From NCBI GenBank assembly GCA_902774295.1, contig CACYHP010000001.1, forward strand, positions 372,001 to 436,000: DNA of 64,000 bases, read 5' to 3'. The notes beneath the pieces were generated by a model that worked only from the letters and a program-made list of their open reading frames with translations, was not told the origin of the DNA and did no database searches. Source of the stretch: an uncultured Bacteroidia bacterium (lineage in GTDB: Bacteria > Bacteroidota > Bacteroidia > Bacteroidales > F082). Shown in pieces: positions 49,034 to 57,877 of the stretch. A program made the translations under genes and the position numbers. Numbering within the stretch: position 1 is the stretch's first letter; each line of letters starts with the position of its first letter.

Positions 49034-50338
49034 ATGAACATCGCAATAGCAGGCACCGGTTACGTCGGCCTTTCGATAGCAACTCTTCTCGCGCAGCACA
49101 ACGATGTCACGGCAGTGGACGTAGTCCCGCAACGCGTTGAGCTTGTCAACAATAAGAAATCTCCGATTCAGGACGATTATATCGAGGATTACTTGGCAAA
49201 CAAGCCATTAAGCCTTAAAGCCACCCTCGACCAGGAAGCCGGATACAAAGATGCCGAGTTTGTGGTCATCGCCGCGCCTACTAATTACGACTCGCAGAAG
49301 AACTTCTTCGACACCAGCGCGGTGGAAGCCGTTATCGATGCCGTTTTGAAGGTGAACCCTGATGCCGTGATGGTGATTAAGTCCACCATTCCGGTAGGAT
49401 ATACACGCAGCCTTTACGTGAAATATCAGAAGAAAGGCGTGAAGAAGTTCAACCTTCTCTTCAGCCCGGAGTTTCTTCGCGAATCGAAGGCTCTCTACGA
49501 CAACCTCTATCCGAGCCGTATCATCGTCGGAGTGCCTAAGATGATGAAAGGCGAAGAGTATCAGGAGGAAAACGAGGCCATCAAGGCTTTGACTGATATC
49601 GACTGGCTCACCGGGAAGGCTCATGTCTTTGCCAAGCTTCTTCAGGAGGCGGCTATCAAGGAAGAAGTGCCTGTCTTGTTTGTCGGCATGAAGGAAGCCG
49701 AGGCTGTGAAGCTTTTTGCAAATACATATCTCGCTCTGAGAGTGAGCTATTTCAATGAACTTGACACATACGCCGAGATGAAAGGTCTTGACACTCAGGC
49801 TATTATCGATGGCATCGGTCTCGACCCGCGTATCGGCTCACATTATAACAACCCTTCTTTCGGTTATGGCGGCTATTGCCTCCCGAAAGACACCAAGCAG
49901 CTGCTCGCCAACTATGAGGATGTGCCCCAAAACATGATGACGGCTATCGTCGAGTCGAACCGCACCCGCAAGGATTTCATCGCCGACCAGGTGCTGAAAA
50001 TGGCTGGCTATTACGCTTATTCCACCAACAACCAGTACGGTGCCGAGCATCAGACTCCAACCATCGGAGTATACAGACTCACGATGAAGAGCAACAGCGA
50101 CAACTTCCGCCAGTCGGCCATCCAGGGTGTGATGAAACGCGTGAAAGCCAAAGGCGCCAACGTGATAATTTACGAACCAACACTTGAAGACGGCAGCACC
50201 TTCTTCGGCAGTTTAGTAGTTAACGACCTTAAGAAGTTCAAAGAGAAATCTCAAGCCATCATCGCAAATAGATACGATAGTTGTCTTGATGACGTTGTAA
50301 ATAAGGTATACACTCGTGACATCTTTAAAAGAGATTAG
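49034..50338 (+). CDS. UDP-glucose/UDP-sugar 6-dehydrogenase
   Basis: A 434-residue NAD-dependent enzyme oxidising the C6 hydroxyl of a UDP-sugar to a carboxylate for polysaccharide precursors. NAD-binding [20 protein letters not shown] (residues 1-20). [20 protein letters not shown] and [24 protein letters not shown] are conserved. The catalytic Cys lies in [15 protein letters not shown] (near 280). The dimerisation helix and C-terminal UDP-binding domain are present, so it is full length. It is preceded by a leader repeat ending at its start. Confidence 0.93.
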   Translation: MNIAIAGTGYVGLSIATLLAQHNDVTAVDVVPQRVELVNNKKSPIQDDYIEDYLANKPLSLKATLDQEAGYKDAEFVVIAAPTNYDSQKNFFDTSAVEAVIDAVLKVNPDAVMVIKSTIPVGYTRSLYVKYQKKGVKKFNLLFSPEFLRESKALYDNLYPSRIIVGVPKMMKGEEYQEENEAIKALTDIDWLTGKAHVFAKLLQEAAIKEEVPVLFVGMKEAEAVKLFANTYLALRVSYFNELDTYAEMKGLDTQAIIDGIGLDPRIGSHYNNPSFGYGGYCLPKDTKQLLANYEDVPQNMMTAIVESNRTRKDFIADQVLKMAGYYAYSTNNQYGAEHQTPTIGVYRLTMKSNSDNFRQSAIQGVMKRVKAKGANVIIYEPTLEDGSTFFGSLVVNDLKKFKEKSQAIIANRYDSCLDDVVNKVYTRDIFKRD

Positions 50339-50339
50339 T

Positions 50340-50408
50340 ACACTTCTAAACTTAAAACTATTAAACTTTAGAACTACTCTAAACTCTACACTATAAACTC
50401 TACACTTT
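50340..50408. repeat. CTAAACTCTACACT leader repeat, copy 3
   Basis: AAACTTAAAACTATTAAACTTTAGAACTACTCTAAACTCTACAC-type block ends 1 bp before the ATG at 50410. Confidence 0.8.
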
Positions 50409-50409
50409 A

Positions 50410-50939
50410 ATGATCAACATTGGAATTATCGGATGTGGCTTCGTGGGTGGAGCGTTGAAACATTGGCTGGAGCATAACAATCCGGAGTGCAGGCTCTTTG
50501 TCAGCGACCCACCAAAGGGATATAACGACGATTTGAGCAACATCGACATCGCCTTCGTGCAGATTCACGTTCCTACTGAAGACGACGGTACTCAGGATCT
50601 CACTCTGATGAAGGAGATTATCTCCAAGCTTCCTGATGTCCCTGTTTTCGTCCGCACCACTATTCTCCCTGGCTCGAGCGAGATGCTTACGAAAGAAACA
50701 GGTCACCAGGTGTGCTACATGCCTGAATTTCTCACTGAGCGCACATCCTTTCGGGCTATATCAGTGACACTCACACCCACGTGCCGGGTCCAGATGGCAA
50801 GTTCGGCTACGGTGGCAAGTGTTTCCCGAAGGACGTGAACGCTTTTACTAAGATGACAGAAGGTACGCCATTAGGAAAGCTTTTGGAGCATTTGCATGAA
50901 CTCAACGTTCATTTCCGTGGCGAGGAGGAACATGTTTAA
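50410..50939 (+). pseudogene. Nucleotide-sugar dehydrogenase remnant with internal deletion
   Basis: Residues 1-113 read as a dehydrogenase N-terminal domain (NIGIIGCGFVGGALKHWL, FVRTTILPGSSEML, CYMPEFLTERTS). At about 50745-50755 the homology jumps to another frame that reads GYISDTHTHVPGPDGKFGYGGKCFPKDVNAF and ends at 50939 with EEEHV. The segment around the Rossmann-to-catalytic linker (of the order of 60-80 codons, judged from relatives) is missing and the frames do not join. The catalytic GGKCFPKD part therefore survives only out of frame. It is probably a dead second copy of the neighbouring type of enzyme. Confidence 0.8.
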
Positions 50940-50958
50940 AATAAAATAGTAGCATAAA

Positions 50959-51426
50959 ATGACACATCTTACAGAAAAAGAACATGAGGAGCAGATGGCC
51001 AGCATGCGCGAATTTGACGAGCAGATGCCATGTGTGGGAATCTTTTGGTATGACCCAGAGGATCACTCGTTCTTTGGTGTGCGTAAGAAGGAGTTGACTC
51101 CGAAAATGGTGGAAGAGGCGGCTGAAAAAGGGAAGCCCTTTATCAACTATCCGCATCTACATCGTCAGGTATGGGCTAAGGAATATTTCCGAGCTTTAGC
51201 CAATCATTCAGAGACGAAGTTTAAAGGAGATTATACACAGATTCCACGTGGTCGTGTCGCTTGGTCTGTCAATAAATTCATTGTACTTGTTGGCAAGTGG
51301 GCTGAACCGATTCAGGATGAGTTGACGGAGTTATTGGAGAAGGAGTTTTCATTGCCATATTTTGAGTTTGTTTACGATCCCCATTGGGATTTAGGACATG
51401 GTTGGAGTGGGGATATGCCGAAATAG
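50959..51426 (+). CDS. Conserved hypothetical protein, 155 residues
   Basis: Not named. Strongly conserved-looking blocks: PCVGIFWYDPEDHSFFGVRKKELTP, PFINYPHLHRQVWAKEYFRA, DYTQIPRGRVAWSVNKFIVLVGKWAEP and YDPHWDLGHGWSGDMPK. Similar unnamed proteins occur widely in Bacteroidetes and other bacteria. Cytosolic, no signal peptide. It may have come along with capsule-locus recombination. No function is assigned. Confidence 0.7.
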   Translation: MTHLTEKEHEEQMASMREFDEQMPCVGIFWYDPEDHSFFGVRKKELTPKMVEEAAEKGKPFINYPHLHRQVWAKEYFRALANHSETKFKGDYTQIPRGRVAWSVNKFIVLVGKWAEPIQDELTELLEKEFSLPYFEFVYDPHWDLGHGWSGDMPK

Positions 51427-51528
51427 TTTATATATAGCGTATAATAAGTTTTTTATAACGCTCTGCTGAGATAAATTGTAGGTGGAAGATTGTAGAGTTT
51501 ACTATTATTTTTTTTGTGTTAGTTTTGT

Positions 51529-52809
51529 ATGACAGCTATAGTTGGTATTTTAAATCGTCGTGGTATAGCATTTGCTGCTGATAGTGCAGCAACACATATT
51601 TCAAAGGCTGGACACAAAATATCAAATAATTCTAACAAGATATTTTCTTTGTCTAAATACCAACCCGTAGGAATAGCTTTATACAATAATCTGGATTTTA
51701 TTGGCGTTCCTTGGGATTCTATAATCAAGCAGTTTAGGTGTAGTTTGAAAGAAACTAAGTATGACACATTGCAGGATTATGTAAAACCTTTTTTTGATTT
51801 TGTCAGATATTATTGTGTCAACTCATTACAAAAAGAACAAACAAATTATTTACATATAATTGTGCGTTCTTATTTTAATGAAGTATGTGGACTTGTTGAA
51901 AAAGAGATAGGTAGTAAAATTACTGATGCTAATGCTGATATATATTTTCAGAAAGCTCAGGTAATTATGGACAACTTTTTAAATAAGTTTAAATTAGATC
52001 AAGCAGAAGATTTTAAGGATTACAAAATAGATGATTTTGATAAATATGCAAAAGATACAATTGATTCTATAATATCTCCACTTTCTACAAATCAGAAATG
52101 TCCTGTTACGTTTAGAAGTAAATTTGTTAATTCTTTATTTGCCTTGCTTTGTAATAATAGCCATGTTTATCTGAACAGCATTTATACAGGTCTGGTTTTC
52201 TTTGGTTATGGAGAAAAAGATATTTTCCCTTCTTTATTTGAATATCAAGTCACGTATGCCATTGATAATCGCATAAAATATACACTTATTAATAAATATT
52301 CAATAGATTCCACACCCAATTCGGCACTTATTGCCCCTTTCGCACAGACAGATGTTGCAAATACTGTTATTAGAGCTGTTGAAGATAGATTGAGACAGAT
52401 TTTTTATGACAATTTTAACAAAACACTTCAAGGATTGCGTGATGAAATTGTCAATCAATTGATTACAGCTAAAGCCCCAATGACGTTTGTTGATATTTTT
52501 AAGAATTTGAATATTAATAAATATGCAAATGATTATAAAAATGGAATGGATAAGTTTATTCGAAACAATTATATCCAACCATTAATGGATACTGTATCTT
52601 TTTTGGACAAAGAAGATCTTGCAGATATGGCAGAAAGTTTGGTTCGCATGACTTGTTTGAAAAGACATGTTACGACGGATGAAGAAACTGTAGGCGGACC
52701 AGTAGATGTGGCAATTGTTACAAAGGGAGATGGATTTATATGGAAAAAACGCAAACACTATTTTGAACCTGAATTGAATTCGCAATTTTTTGAGAGATAT
52801 AAAAAATAA
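51529..52809 (+). CDS. Proteasome/HslV-like Ntn-hydrolase domain protein
   Basis: A 426-residue protein. The N-terminus MTAIVGILNRRGIAFAADSA followed by AT is the proteasome beta/HslV pattern: Thr2 would be the nucleophile after Met removal, Asp18 fits the catalytic Asp and Lys37 in NSNKIF the catalytic Lys. The fold seems to cover about 1-230 with a long helical insertion. The C-terminus VGGPVDVAIVTKGDGFIWKKRKHYF is a conserved signature of this little-studied group. No AAA unfoldase is nearby. Small genes and a membrane protein follow, forming a cassette within the capsule locus. Peptidase activity is inferred only. Confidence 0.72.
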   Translation: MTAIVGILNRRGIAFAADSAATHISKAGHKISNNSNKIFSLSKYQPVGIALYNNLDFIGVPWDSIIKQFRCSLKETKYDTLQDYVKPFFDFVRYYCVNSLQKEQTNYLHIIVRSYFNEVCGLVEKEIGSKITDANADIYFQKAQVIMDNFLNKFKLDQAEDFKDYKIDDFDKYAKDTIDSIISPLSTNQKCPVTFRSKFVNSLFALLCNNSHVYLNSIYTGLVFFGYGEKDIFPSLFEYQVTYAIDNRIKYTLINKYSIDSTPNSALIAPFAQTDVANTVIRAVEDRLRQIFYDNFNKTLQGLRDEIVNQLITAKAPMTFVDIFKNLNINKYANDYKNGMDKFIRNNYIQPLMDTVSFLDKEDLADMAESLVRMTCLKRHVTTDEETVGGPVDVAIVTKGDGFIWKKRKHYFEPELNSQFFERYKK

Positions 52810-52813
52810 TGTT

Positions 52814-52993
52814 ATGATGACGATATATGCTGAGAAGAATAAATCTCAACAAAAAGGTATAAATGAGTTAAATCGAACATTAGTTCATATGCGCTCGGAG
52901 CTTTCTTCCGAGTTAAAGCAGGTTATGTCAATAAATTGGGGGACTCATACTGAAAGGAAAAGAGGAAATAAAGAAACACAACATAATAAATAA
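52814..52993 (+). CDS. Small hypothetical protein, 59 residues
   Basis: Starts MMTIYAEKNKSQQKGINELN and continues RTLVHMRSELSSELKQVMSINWG. Helical and basic. A TTG-started longer form would overlap the Ntn-hydrolase gene; ATG at 52814 is preferred. It lies 4 bp after that gene, so probably co-translated. Unknown function. Confidence 0.5.
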   Translation: MMTIYAEKNKSQQKGINELNRTLVHMRSELSSELKQVMSINWGTHTERKRGNKETQHNK

Positions 52994-53029
52994 TATTTTC
53001 TCAGATTAAATTAAAAAATTAGCATAGTA

Positions 53030-53539
53030 ATGAGAATTTTTGTTTCAAGGATGTTAATCAAACAAATTATGCAGGAGAAAGAAACATTTTCCAAAGACAA
53101 AGATGATACCTTTGAAGCTTCTAAAGAAGAACATAACAGACTTGGAGCATTAAAGGATGAGTCAGAAAGTATTTGGGAGGAAAGGACTTATCAGTTGTCT
53201 GCAGGAGGTTTGTCTATAACTTTTGCTGTATTCTCATTTTTGATGGGTAGAGGAATAAGTTTTCAATGGCCAATGGCTTTAATATGGGGTGGTTATGTAT
53301 TTTGCTTAATTGTTAATTATTTGAGTCATCGGATATCCGCCAAACATTTTGAAAAACAACAAGTATTATTGTACGAAGACAGGTGGAAAAACATACCATA
53401 TAATGAGGAAAAACAGATTGAGCGTTACAAGAGATTCGATAAGTGGATGAAATTTATTAATGTGCTTACAGAAATAGTATTAATATTTGATATCGTATTA
53501 ACAATAGTTTATTCATGTATTCTTTTAACAAATAAATAA
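53030..53539 (+). CDS. Two-to-three-helix membrane protein, SLATT-like layout
   Basis: A 169-residue protein. Charged N-terminus with helical EESIWEERTYQLSAGG-type segment, then membrane helices at about 60-78 (LSITFAVFSFLMG) and 84-102 (ALIWGGYVFCLIVNYL). A cytosolic charged stretch (KHFEKQQVLLYEDRWKNIPYNEEKQIERYKRF) precedes a final helix (VLTEIVLIFDIVLTIVYSCIL). The arrangement recalls pore-forming effector proteins of conflict systems, but it is not a confident match. It is third in the cassette after the Ntn-hydrolase. Confidence 0.6.
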   Translation: MRIFVSRMLIKQIMQEKETFSKDKDDTFEASKEEHNRLGALKDESESIWEERTYQLSAGGLSITFAVFSFLMGRGISFQWPMALIWGGYVFCLIVNYLSHRISAKHFEKQQVLLYEDRWKNIPYNEEKQIERYKRFDKWMKFINVLTEIVLIFDIVLTIVYSCILLTNK

Positions 53540-53550
53540 TTGAAAGTTTT

Positions 53551-53676
53551 ATGAAAAATTCAGGAAATAAAGAAGATATAAAACCGTCTGTTCAACCACG
53601 AATAATAGAGCGTCCAAAACCGGAACGTGTTGATGAAGGCAAAACTACAGGACGACCGACTCCAGTACGCAAATAA
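53551..53676 (+). CDS. Small proline-rich hypothetical protein, 41 residues
   Basis: MKNSGNKEDIKPSVQPRIIE followed by RPKPERVDEGKTTGRPTPVRK. It begins 11 bp after the membrane protein gene behind an A/T-rich stretch. Disordered, basic, proline-rich. It could be a small partner of the cassette. Evidence is limited to an ATG, position and composition. Confidence 0.4.
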   Translation: MKNSGNKEDIKPSVQPRIIERPKPERVDEGKTTGRPTPVRK

Positions 53677-53749
53677 TTAATGAAAGTGTCTATAATTAAA
53701 TTAAGTGTATAATAATTGATTTTGCCAAGTTGATTATTTATAGATTATT

Positions 53750-54661
53750 ATGAAAGGCATAGTATTAGCAGGCGGTTCAGGAACTCGTTTATATCCTATT
53801 ACAAAAGGTGTAAGTAAGCAGCTCTTGCCGATATATGACAAGCCGATGGTATATTACCCCATCAGTGTGTTGATGCTGGCAGGCATTAGAGATATTCTTA
53901 TCATCTCAACGCCTTTCGATTTGCCAGGTTTTAAACGTCTTTTGGGCGATGGTAGCGACTACGGTGTGCATTTTGAGTATGCGGAGCAGCCTTCTCCGGA
54001 TGGATTGGCGCAGGCGTTTATAATAGGTGAGAAGTTTATCGGAAATGACAGTGCTTGCTTGGTTTTAGGTGATAATATCTTCCACGGAAGTGGTCTCACG
54101 AAGATGCTCAAAGAAGCCGTGAAAGAGGCTGAACAGAATAAGAAAGCCACTGTTTTCGGTTATTGGGTATCAGATCCTGAAAGATATGGCGTTGCTGAGT
54201 TTGACATAAATGGCAACTGCCTTTCAATTGAGGAAAAACCGAAGAATCCGAAGAGCAACTACGCCGTTGTGGGATTATATTTCTATCCAAACAAGGTTGT
54301 TGAAGTTGCCAAGAACATAAAGCCATCAGCTCGTGGTGAACTTGAGATTACAACAGTTAACCAGCGTTTCTTAGACGATGGCGAGTTGAAGGTGCAGGTG
54401 TTTGGAAGAGGTTTCGCTTGGCTTGATACTGGAACTCATGATAGCCTTTCTGAAGCTTCAACATTTGTTGAGGTTATCGAAAAACGTCAAGGTCTCAAAA
54501 TAGCCTGTCTCGAGGGCATTGCATACCGCAACGGCTGGATTTCAGAGGCAAAAATGCGCGAGTTGGCTCAGCCGATGCTGAAAAACCAGTACGGACAGTA
54601 TTTGCTGAAGGTTATTGATGAGATGAAGGAGCAAATCAATTCGGAGACGTTTGCAAAATGA
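53750..54661 (+). CDS. rmlA: Glucose-1-phosphate thymidylyltransferase
   Basis: A 303-residue enzyme making dTDP-glucose for dTDP-rhamnose and related sugars. [36 protein letters not shown] (residues 2-37), [33 protein letters not shown] and [13 protein letters not shown] are all RmlA signatures, and length is standard. rmlB, rmlC and rmlD are not in the window. The stop overlaps the next ATG (ATGA). Confidence 0.95.
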   Translation: MKGIVLAGGSGTRLYPITKGVSKQLLPIYDKPMVYYPISVLMLAGIRDILIISTPFDLPGFKRLLGDGSDYGVHFEYAEQPSPDGLAQAFIIGEKFIGNDSACLVLGDNIFHGSGLTKMLKEAVKEAEQNKKATVFGYWVSDPERYGVAEFDINGNCLSIEEKPKNPKSNYAVVGLYFYPNKVVEVAKNIKPSARGELEITTVNQRFLDDGELKVQVFGRGFAWLDTGTHDSLSEASTFVEVIEKRQGLKIACLEGIAYRNGWISEAKMRELAQPMLKNQYGQYLLKVIDEMKEQINSETFAK

Positions 54662-55182
54662 CTATAAAGATTATGAAAAATTTATTAACAATATTAATTA
54701 TGTGTCTTTGCTTTTTCACTGGCTGCAATGCCCAAACCAAGGTTGACAATTCAGTATCAGGCGATTTGAATCTCGATAAGTACCTTGGCGATTGGTATGA
54801 AATAGCACGTTTTGACCATAAATTCGAGCGTGGAATTCAATTTTGCAAAGCAAATTATTCTTTACGCGAAGACGGTAAAGTGGCTGTTAAGAATACAGGT
54901 ATCAAAAATGGCCAACCAAGTGAAGCCAATGGCAAAGCAAAGTTTACTGATAACCCAAGAATTCTGAGAGTTTCGTTTTTCGGTCCATTCTATGGTGACT
55001 ATCGAATTATGCTCTTAGACGAAGATTATCAATGGGTTTTGGTTGGTGGCAGTGATGAAAGCTATCTGTGGATATTGGCTCGCACATCAAAGATTTCAGA
55101 TAAAGTTAAAGAGACAATGTTGAATGAGGCAATGAGAAGAGGATATGATGTGAACAAGCTCATTTGGGTGGAGCAGAAATAG
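54658..55182 (+). CDS. Lipocalin (Blc-like) outer-membrane lipoprotein
   Basis: A 174-residue protein. Signal peptide [20 protein letters not shown] then TGC: the lipobox FTGC at about 20-23 makes it a lipoprotein. The lipocalin GxW motif appears in [19 protein letters not shown] (near 47) and later strands include [30 protein letters not shown] and YLWILARTS. Bacterial Blc-type lipocalins bind lipids at the outer membrane. A second possible start is the Met at 54673, but the ATGA overlap with rmlA favours 54658. Confidence 0.92.
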   Translation: MTIKIMKNLLTILIMCLCFFTGCNAQTKVDNSVSGDLNLDKYLGDWYEIARFDHKFERGIQFCKANYSLREDGKVAVKNTGIKNGQPSEANGKAKFTDNPRILRVSFFGPFYGDYRIMLLDEDYQWVLVGGSDESYLWILARTSKISDKVKETMLNEAMRRGYDVNKLIWVEQK

Positions 55183-55206
55183 TTTGCTGGTTTAAGTATA
55201 ATTGTC

Positions 55207-55629
55207 ATGACAAGAGCAGAATTAATAACAAGTTTAAAACGAGAAGCAAATAATGAATTAAAAAAGAATCATTGTCGTTTATCAAAGGAGGCAAATGTTC
55301 AAATACAAGAACTGATAACTGCTGGAGTTGGTAGAATGGAGTTAAAAAAAGGAGATAATGGTTCGCAAATTGCTGTAGCACAACGTAATATACGTCTAAT
55401 TTGTGCTGATATGTGTAAACGAACCCTAAAAGGTAAAGCTGTTTTGGTTAGTAAAAGGATGCCGGGTCATGGGACTTTAGTTGTCAGAGGGATGTCGGGT
55501 CATGGGACTTTAGTTAGTAGAAGGGAATCGAGCCATGGGCCTTTAAAAGAGAAGGCTGATTTAATAATAAGTGATCGTGTTTTTATTGAAGCTCGTTTAA
55601 GTATTTGCCCATTGTGGCCTTTTTGTTAA
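55207..55629 (+). CDS. Hypothetical protein with a 33-bp tandem repeat
   Basis: A 140-residue protein of unknown family. The N-terminal 80 residues are helical (LITSLKREANNELKKNHCRLS, QIQELITAGVGRMEL). Residues about 82-117 are three 11-residue repeats (RMPGHGTLVVR, GMSGHGTLVSR, RESSHGPLKEK) encoded by a 33-bp DNA repeat containing GGGTCATGGGACTTTAGTT. The repeat looks like an inserted short intergenic repeat that kept the frame open, so the original C-terminus may be altered. It lies 5 bp before the membrane protein gene. Confidence 0.55.
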   Translation: MTRAELITSLKREANNELKKNHCRLSKEANVQIQELITAGVGRMELKKGDNGSQIAVAQRNIRLICADMCKRTLKGKAVLVSKRMPGHGTLVVRGMSGHGTLVSRRESSHGPLKEKADLIISDRVFIEARLSICPLWPFC

Positions 55630-55634
55630 GAATT

Positions 55635-56147
55635 ATGGATGATAACCAAAGAATAATAAAATCGTTCGATTTTGCAGCTGATATTACCAAGCAGCTTATA
55701 GCTTTGTCAACAGCAATAATTTCGTTATGTGTAGCATTTACTGATAATATTTTCTCTTCAAATGCTGCAAATGCACATTCCATTACTTTAATAGTTTCGT
55801 TAAGTCTTTTTGTGATATCTATAATTTTTGGAGTTGTTACATTGATGGCAATGGCTGGTCATTTGGGAAATCCTAATAAAAAACAAGCCGAAACAGAATC
55901 ATCTGAAAATAAGAGCGTTATATATAGCGGCAATGTTCGTCTTTTTTCATCGATTCAAATGATTATGTTTTTATGTGCGATGATCATGGCAATGATATAT
56001 ATCGGACAAATGTCCTGCAAAACGGGTCTTAATAAAGTTGATTTCAAAGATTCCGGGAAGTATATGAAAATAATAAGAATGTCTGAATATACTATTGAAA
56101 AAGCTCAAACTATTGACACATTATATTTAGAAACTGGATTAAACTAA
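55635..56147 (+). CDS. Three-helix membrane protein, unknown
   Basis: A 170-residue protein from ATG at 55635 (an upstream in-frame ATG overlaps the previous gene). Helices at about 18-37 (QLIALSTAIISLCVAF), 48-70 (LIVSLSLFVISIIFGVVTLMAMAG) and 105-124 (IQMIMFLCAMIMAMIYIG), with a charged C-terminal tail. Small membrane proteins paired with a soluble partner, like the gene just upstream, are frequent in accessory cassettes. No function is assigned. Confidence 0.6.
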   Translation: MDDNQRIIKSFDFAADITKQLIALSTAIISLCVAFTDNIFSSNAANAHSITLIVSLSLFVISIIFGVVTLMAMAGHLGNPNKKQAETESSENKSVIYSGNVRLFSSIQMIMFLCAMIMAMIYIGQMSCKTGLNKVDFKDSGKYMKIIRMSEYTIEKAQTIDTLYLETGLN

Positions 56148-56195
56148 TTTTTTATTGGTGATTTTGCACTTGACGAGTCTATCAAAATTTACAGT

Positions 56196-56708
56196 ATGAT
56201 CTACGACAGCCTCAGCAACATATCCACATACAAAGATCTCTCACAAGACATTTACTCCGGTCTGCTCTTCTTGCAGCAAGCCTCTCCTGATATCGCCATT
56301 GGCACATATCAAATTAATCCTCGGGTCAAGGCTATTGTGTCGGAGTATGAGACCAAGGTGAAGAATGAGGTTGGCTATGAAGCGCATAGAAAGAACATCG
56401 ACATACAATATCTTTTGAAAGGCGAGGAGCGTGTGGCGTGTCTGCCTTTAGACAAGCTGAAGGAGACGGTGCCATACAGCGAAGAGAGGGACGCTGCTTT
56501 CTTTACGTCGAGCCTGCAGCCGACAGAGATGACGTTAGGTGAAGGCTATTTCGCGATTTTCTTCCCTCAGGACGGGCATATGCCGCAGTTGCGTATTGAT
56601 AAGCCGGAGATGGTGAAGAAGGTGGTGGTGAAAGTTAGCGAAGCTTTCGGTAACCTAAGAAGAACTCAAGACGAAGGTAGGACGAACCCAAGAAGAAGCC
56701 AAGTATAA
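56196..56708 (+). CDS. YhcH/YjgK/YiaL-family protein, first paralogue
   Basis: A 170-residue cupin-like protein. IGTYQINPRVKAIVSEYETK, YEAHRKNIDIQYLLKGEERVAC and YFAIFFPQDGHMPQL (His and Glu metal ligands) are family signatures. Members (EbgC, YiaL, NanQ) act as sugar anomerases or processing factors. It carries a C-terminal tail of about 20 residues (NLRRTQDEGRTNPRRSQV) that the paralogue at 62944 lacks, suggesting a changed 3' end. The two paralogues bracket the ATPase/helicase region. Confidence 0.9.
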   Translation: MIYDSLSNISTYKDLSQDIYSGLLFLQQASPDIAIGTYQINPRVKAIVSEYETKVKNEVGYEAHRKNIDIQYLLKGEERVACLPLDKLKETVPYSEERDAAFFTSSLQPTEMTLGEGYFAIFFPQDGHMPQLRIDKPEMVKKVVVKVSEAFGNLRRTQDEGRTNPRRSQV

Positions 56709-56834
56709 GTCCCTTTCGGTAGGTTGTAATAAAATGGGCAAAAGCACCTTCTACAAGCAGATATATTGCATATTTCATAGCGACCATTAGCCACATATTT
56801 AATATTTAGTACATATATCATACATAGAGACGGC

Positions 56835-57869
56835 ATGATTGAAAGCATAGACATAAAAAACTTTAGAGGAATCCATAATTGCAAGATAGAAAAACTATCG
56901 CAGGTAAACCTTTTCTTCGGAAAAAACAACTGCGGCAAATCATCCTTGCTCGAAGCGCTTTTCTTGGTGTGTGGTCAGTCGAACCCTCTTCTGCCTGCCT
57001 CCATCAACACAATTAGAACCTATAATCGTATTTCGGAACAGGACATACGCTATTTCTTCTACAAGATGGACACCTCCAAAGAGATAGAGATTTCAACCTC
57101 AGGCAGTTTAGAACGCCATCTTGCAATCTCTTCTTTTCAGCAGGCAGTCAACGTGGATATCAATAATATCTCAACTGAACTCCCTCATCAATACGGCCTG
57201 AAAATGAGATTCAAGACCAACGAGGAAGAATACCATTCCGAAGTTCAGTATGATACTAATGATCCAAATCAAATTGAGCAAAAGTTGCAGACGGACTCAA
57301 GATATACTGAAAAGCTGAAATGTATGTATCTGAGTCCTCGCTACGATTCTAATGCTTCGATGGAAGGCCTCCAGAACATTTACCTCAACAAAGATGAAAA
57401 ATTCCTTGCTGAAGCATTAAAACTATTGGAACCTGCAGCTAAAGATCCTGTTTTTATGGAGAATGTGATGCTCGTTGATGTGGGATTGCCACAGCGTATT
57501 CCTATCAATCTTATGGGCGATGGTATTAGGAAAATAGTTTCATTCCTGACCAGCATCTATGCCTGTCGAGGCGGAGTGGTTCTCTTAGATGAACTTAGCA
57601 ACGGCTTCCACCACTCGGTGATGAAATCCATGTGGGACATTGTGATTCGTGCTGCTGTGAAAAATGATGTGCAGGTGTTTGCAACCACTCACGACGAAGA
57701 TTCTATTCGCGGATTCCAGCAGGCCGGCCTTGATTATTTGAATGAGAATAAAAAGGAAATCGCTTCTGGTTTCAAACTTCAGAGAATAAAAGATGACGAG
57801 TTGAAGGAATATCGCTTCTCAATCAACCAGATTGGTTATGCGATGGAACAAGATATGGAAATTAGATAA
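56835..57869 (+). CDS. AAA ATPase of the OLD/ABC type (AAA_15-like)
   Basis: A 344-residue protein. IESIDIKNFRGIHNCKIEKL and the P-loop FGKNNCGKSSLLEAL (Gly29-Ser36) begin an SMC/ABC-type ATPase. The signature region INLMGDGIRKIVSFLTSI (near 225) and Walker B GGVVLLDELSNGFHHS (near 250) with ATTHDEDSIRGF (H-loop near 285) complete it. There is no TOPRIM domain in this chain, but the next gene has one. Such ATPase plus TOPRIM pairs are known from phage-defence systems (PARIS, AbiL/RloAB-type). A 126-bp leader lies upstream. Confidence 0.88.
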   Translation: MIESIDIKNFRGIHNCKIEKLSQVNLFFGKNNCGKSSLLEALFLVCGQSNPLLPASINTIRTYNRISEQDIRYFFYKMDTSKEIEISTSGSLERHLAISSFQQAVNVDINNISTELPHQYGLKMRFKTNEEEYHSEVQYDTNDPNQIEQKLQTDSRYTEKLKCMYLSPRYDSNASMEGLQNIYLNKDEKFLAEALKLLEPAAKDPVFMENVMLVDVGLPQRIPINLMGDGIRKIVSFLTSIYACRGGVVLLDELSNGFHHSVMKSMWDIVIRAAVKNDVQVFATTHDEDSIRGFQQAGLDYLNENKKEIASGFKLQRIKDDELKEYRFSINQIGYAMEQDMEIR

Positions 57870-57877
57870 GATTGATT

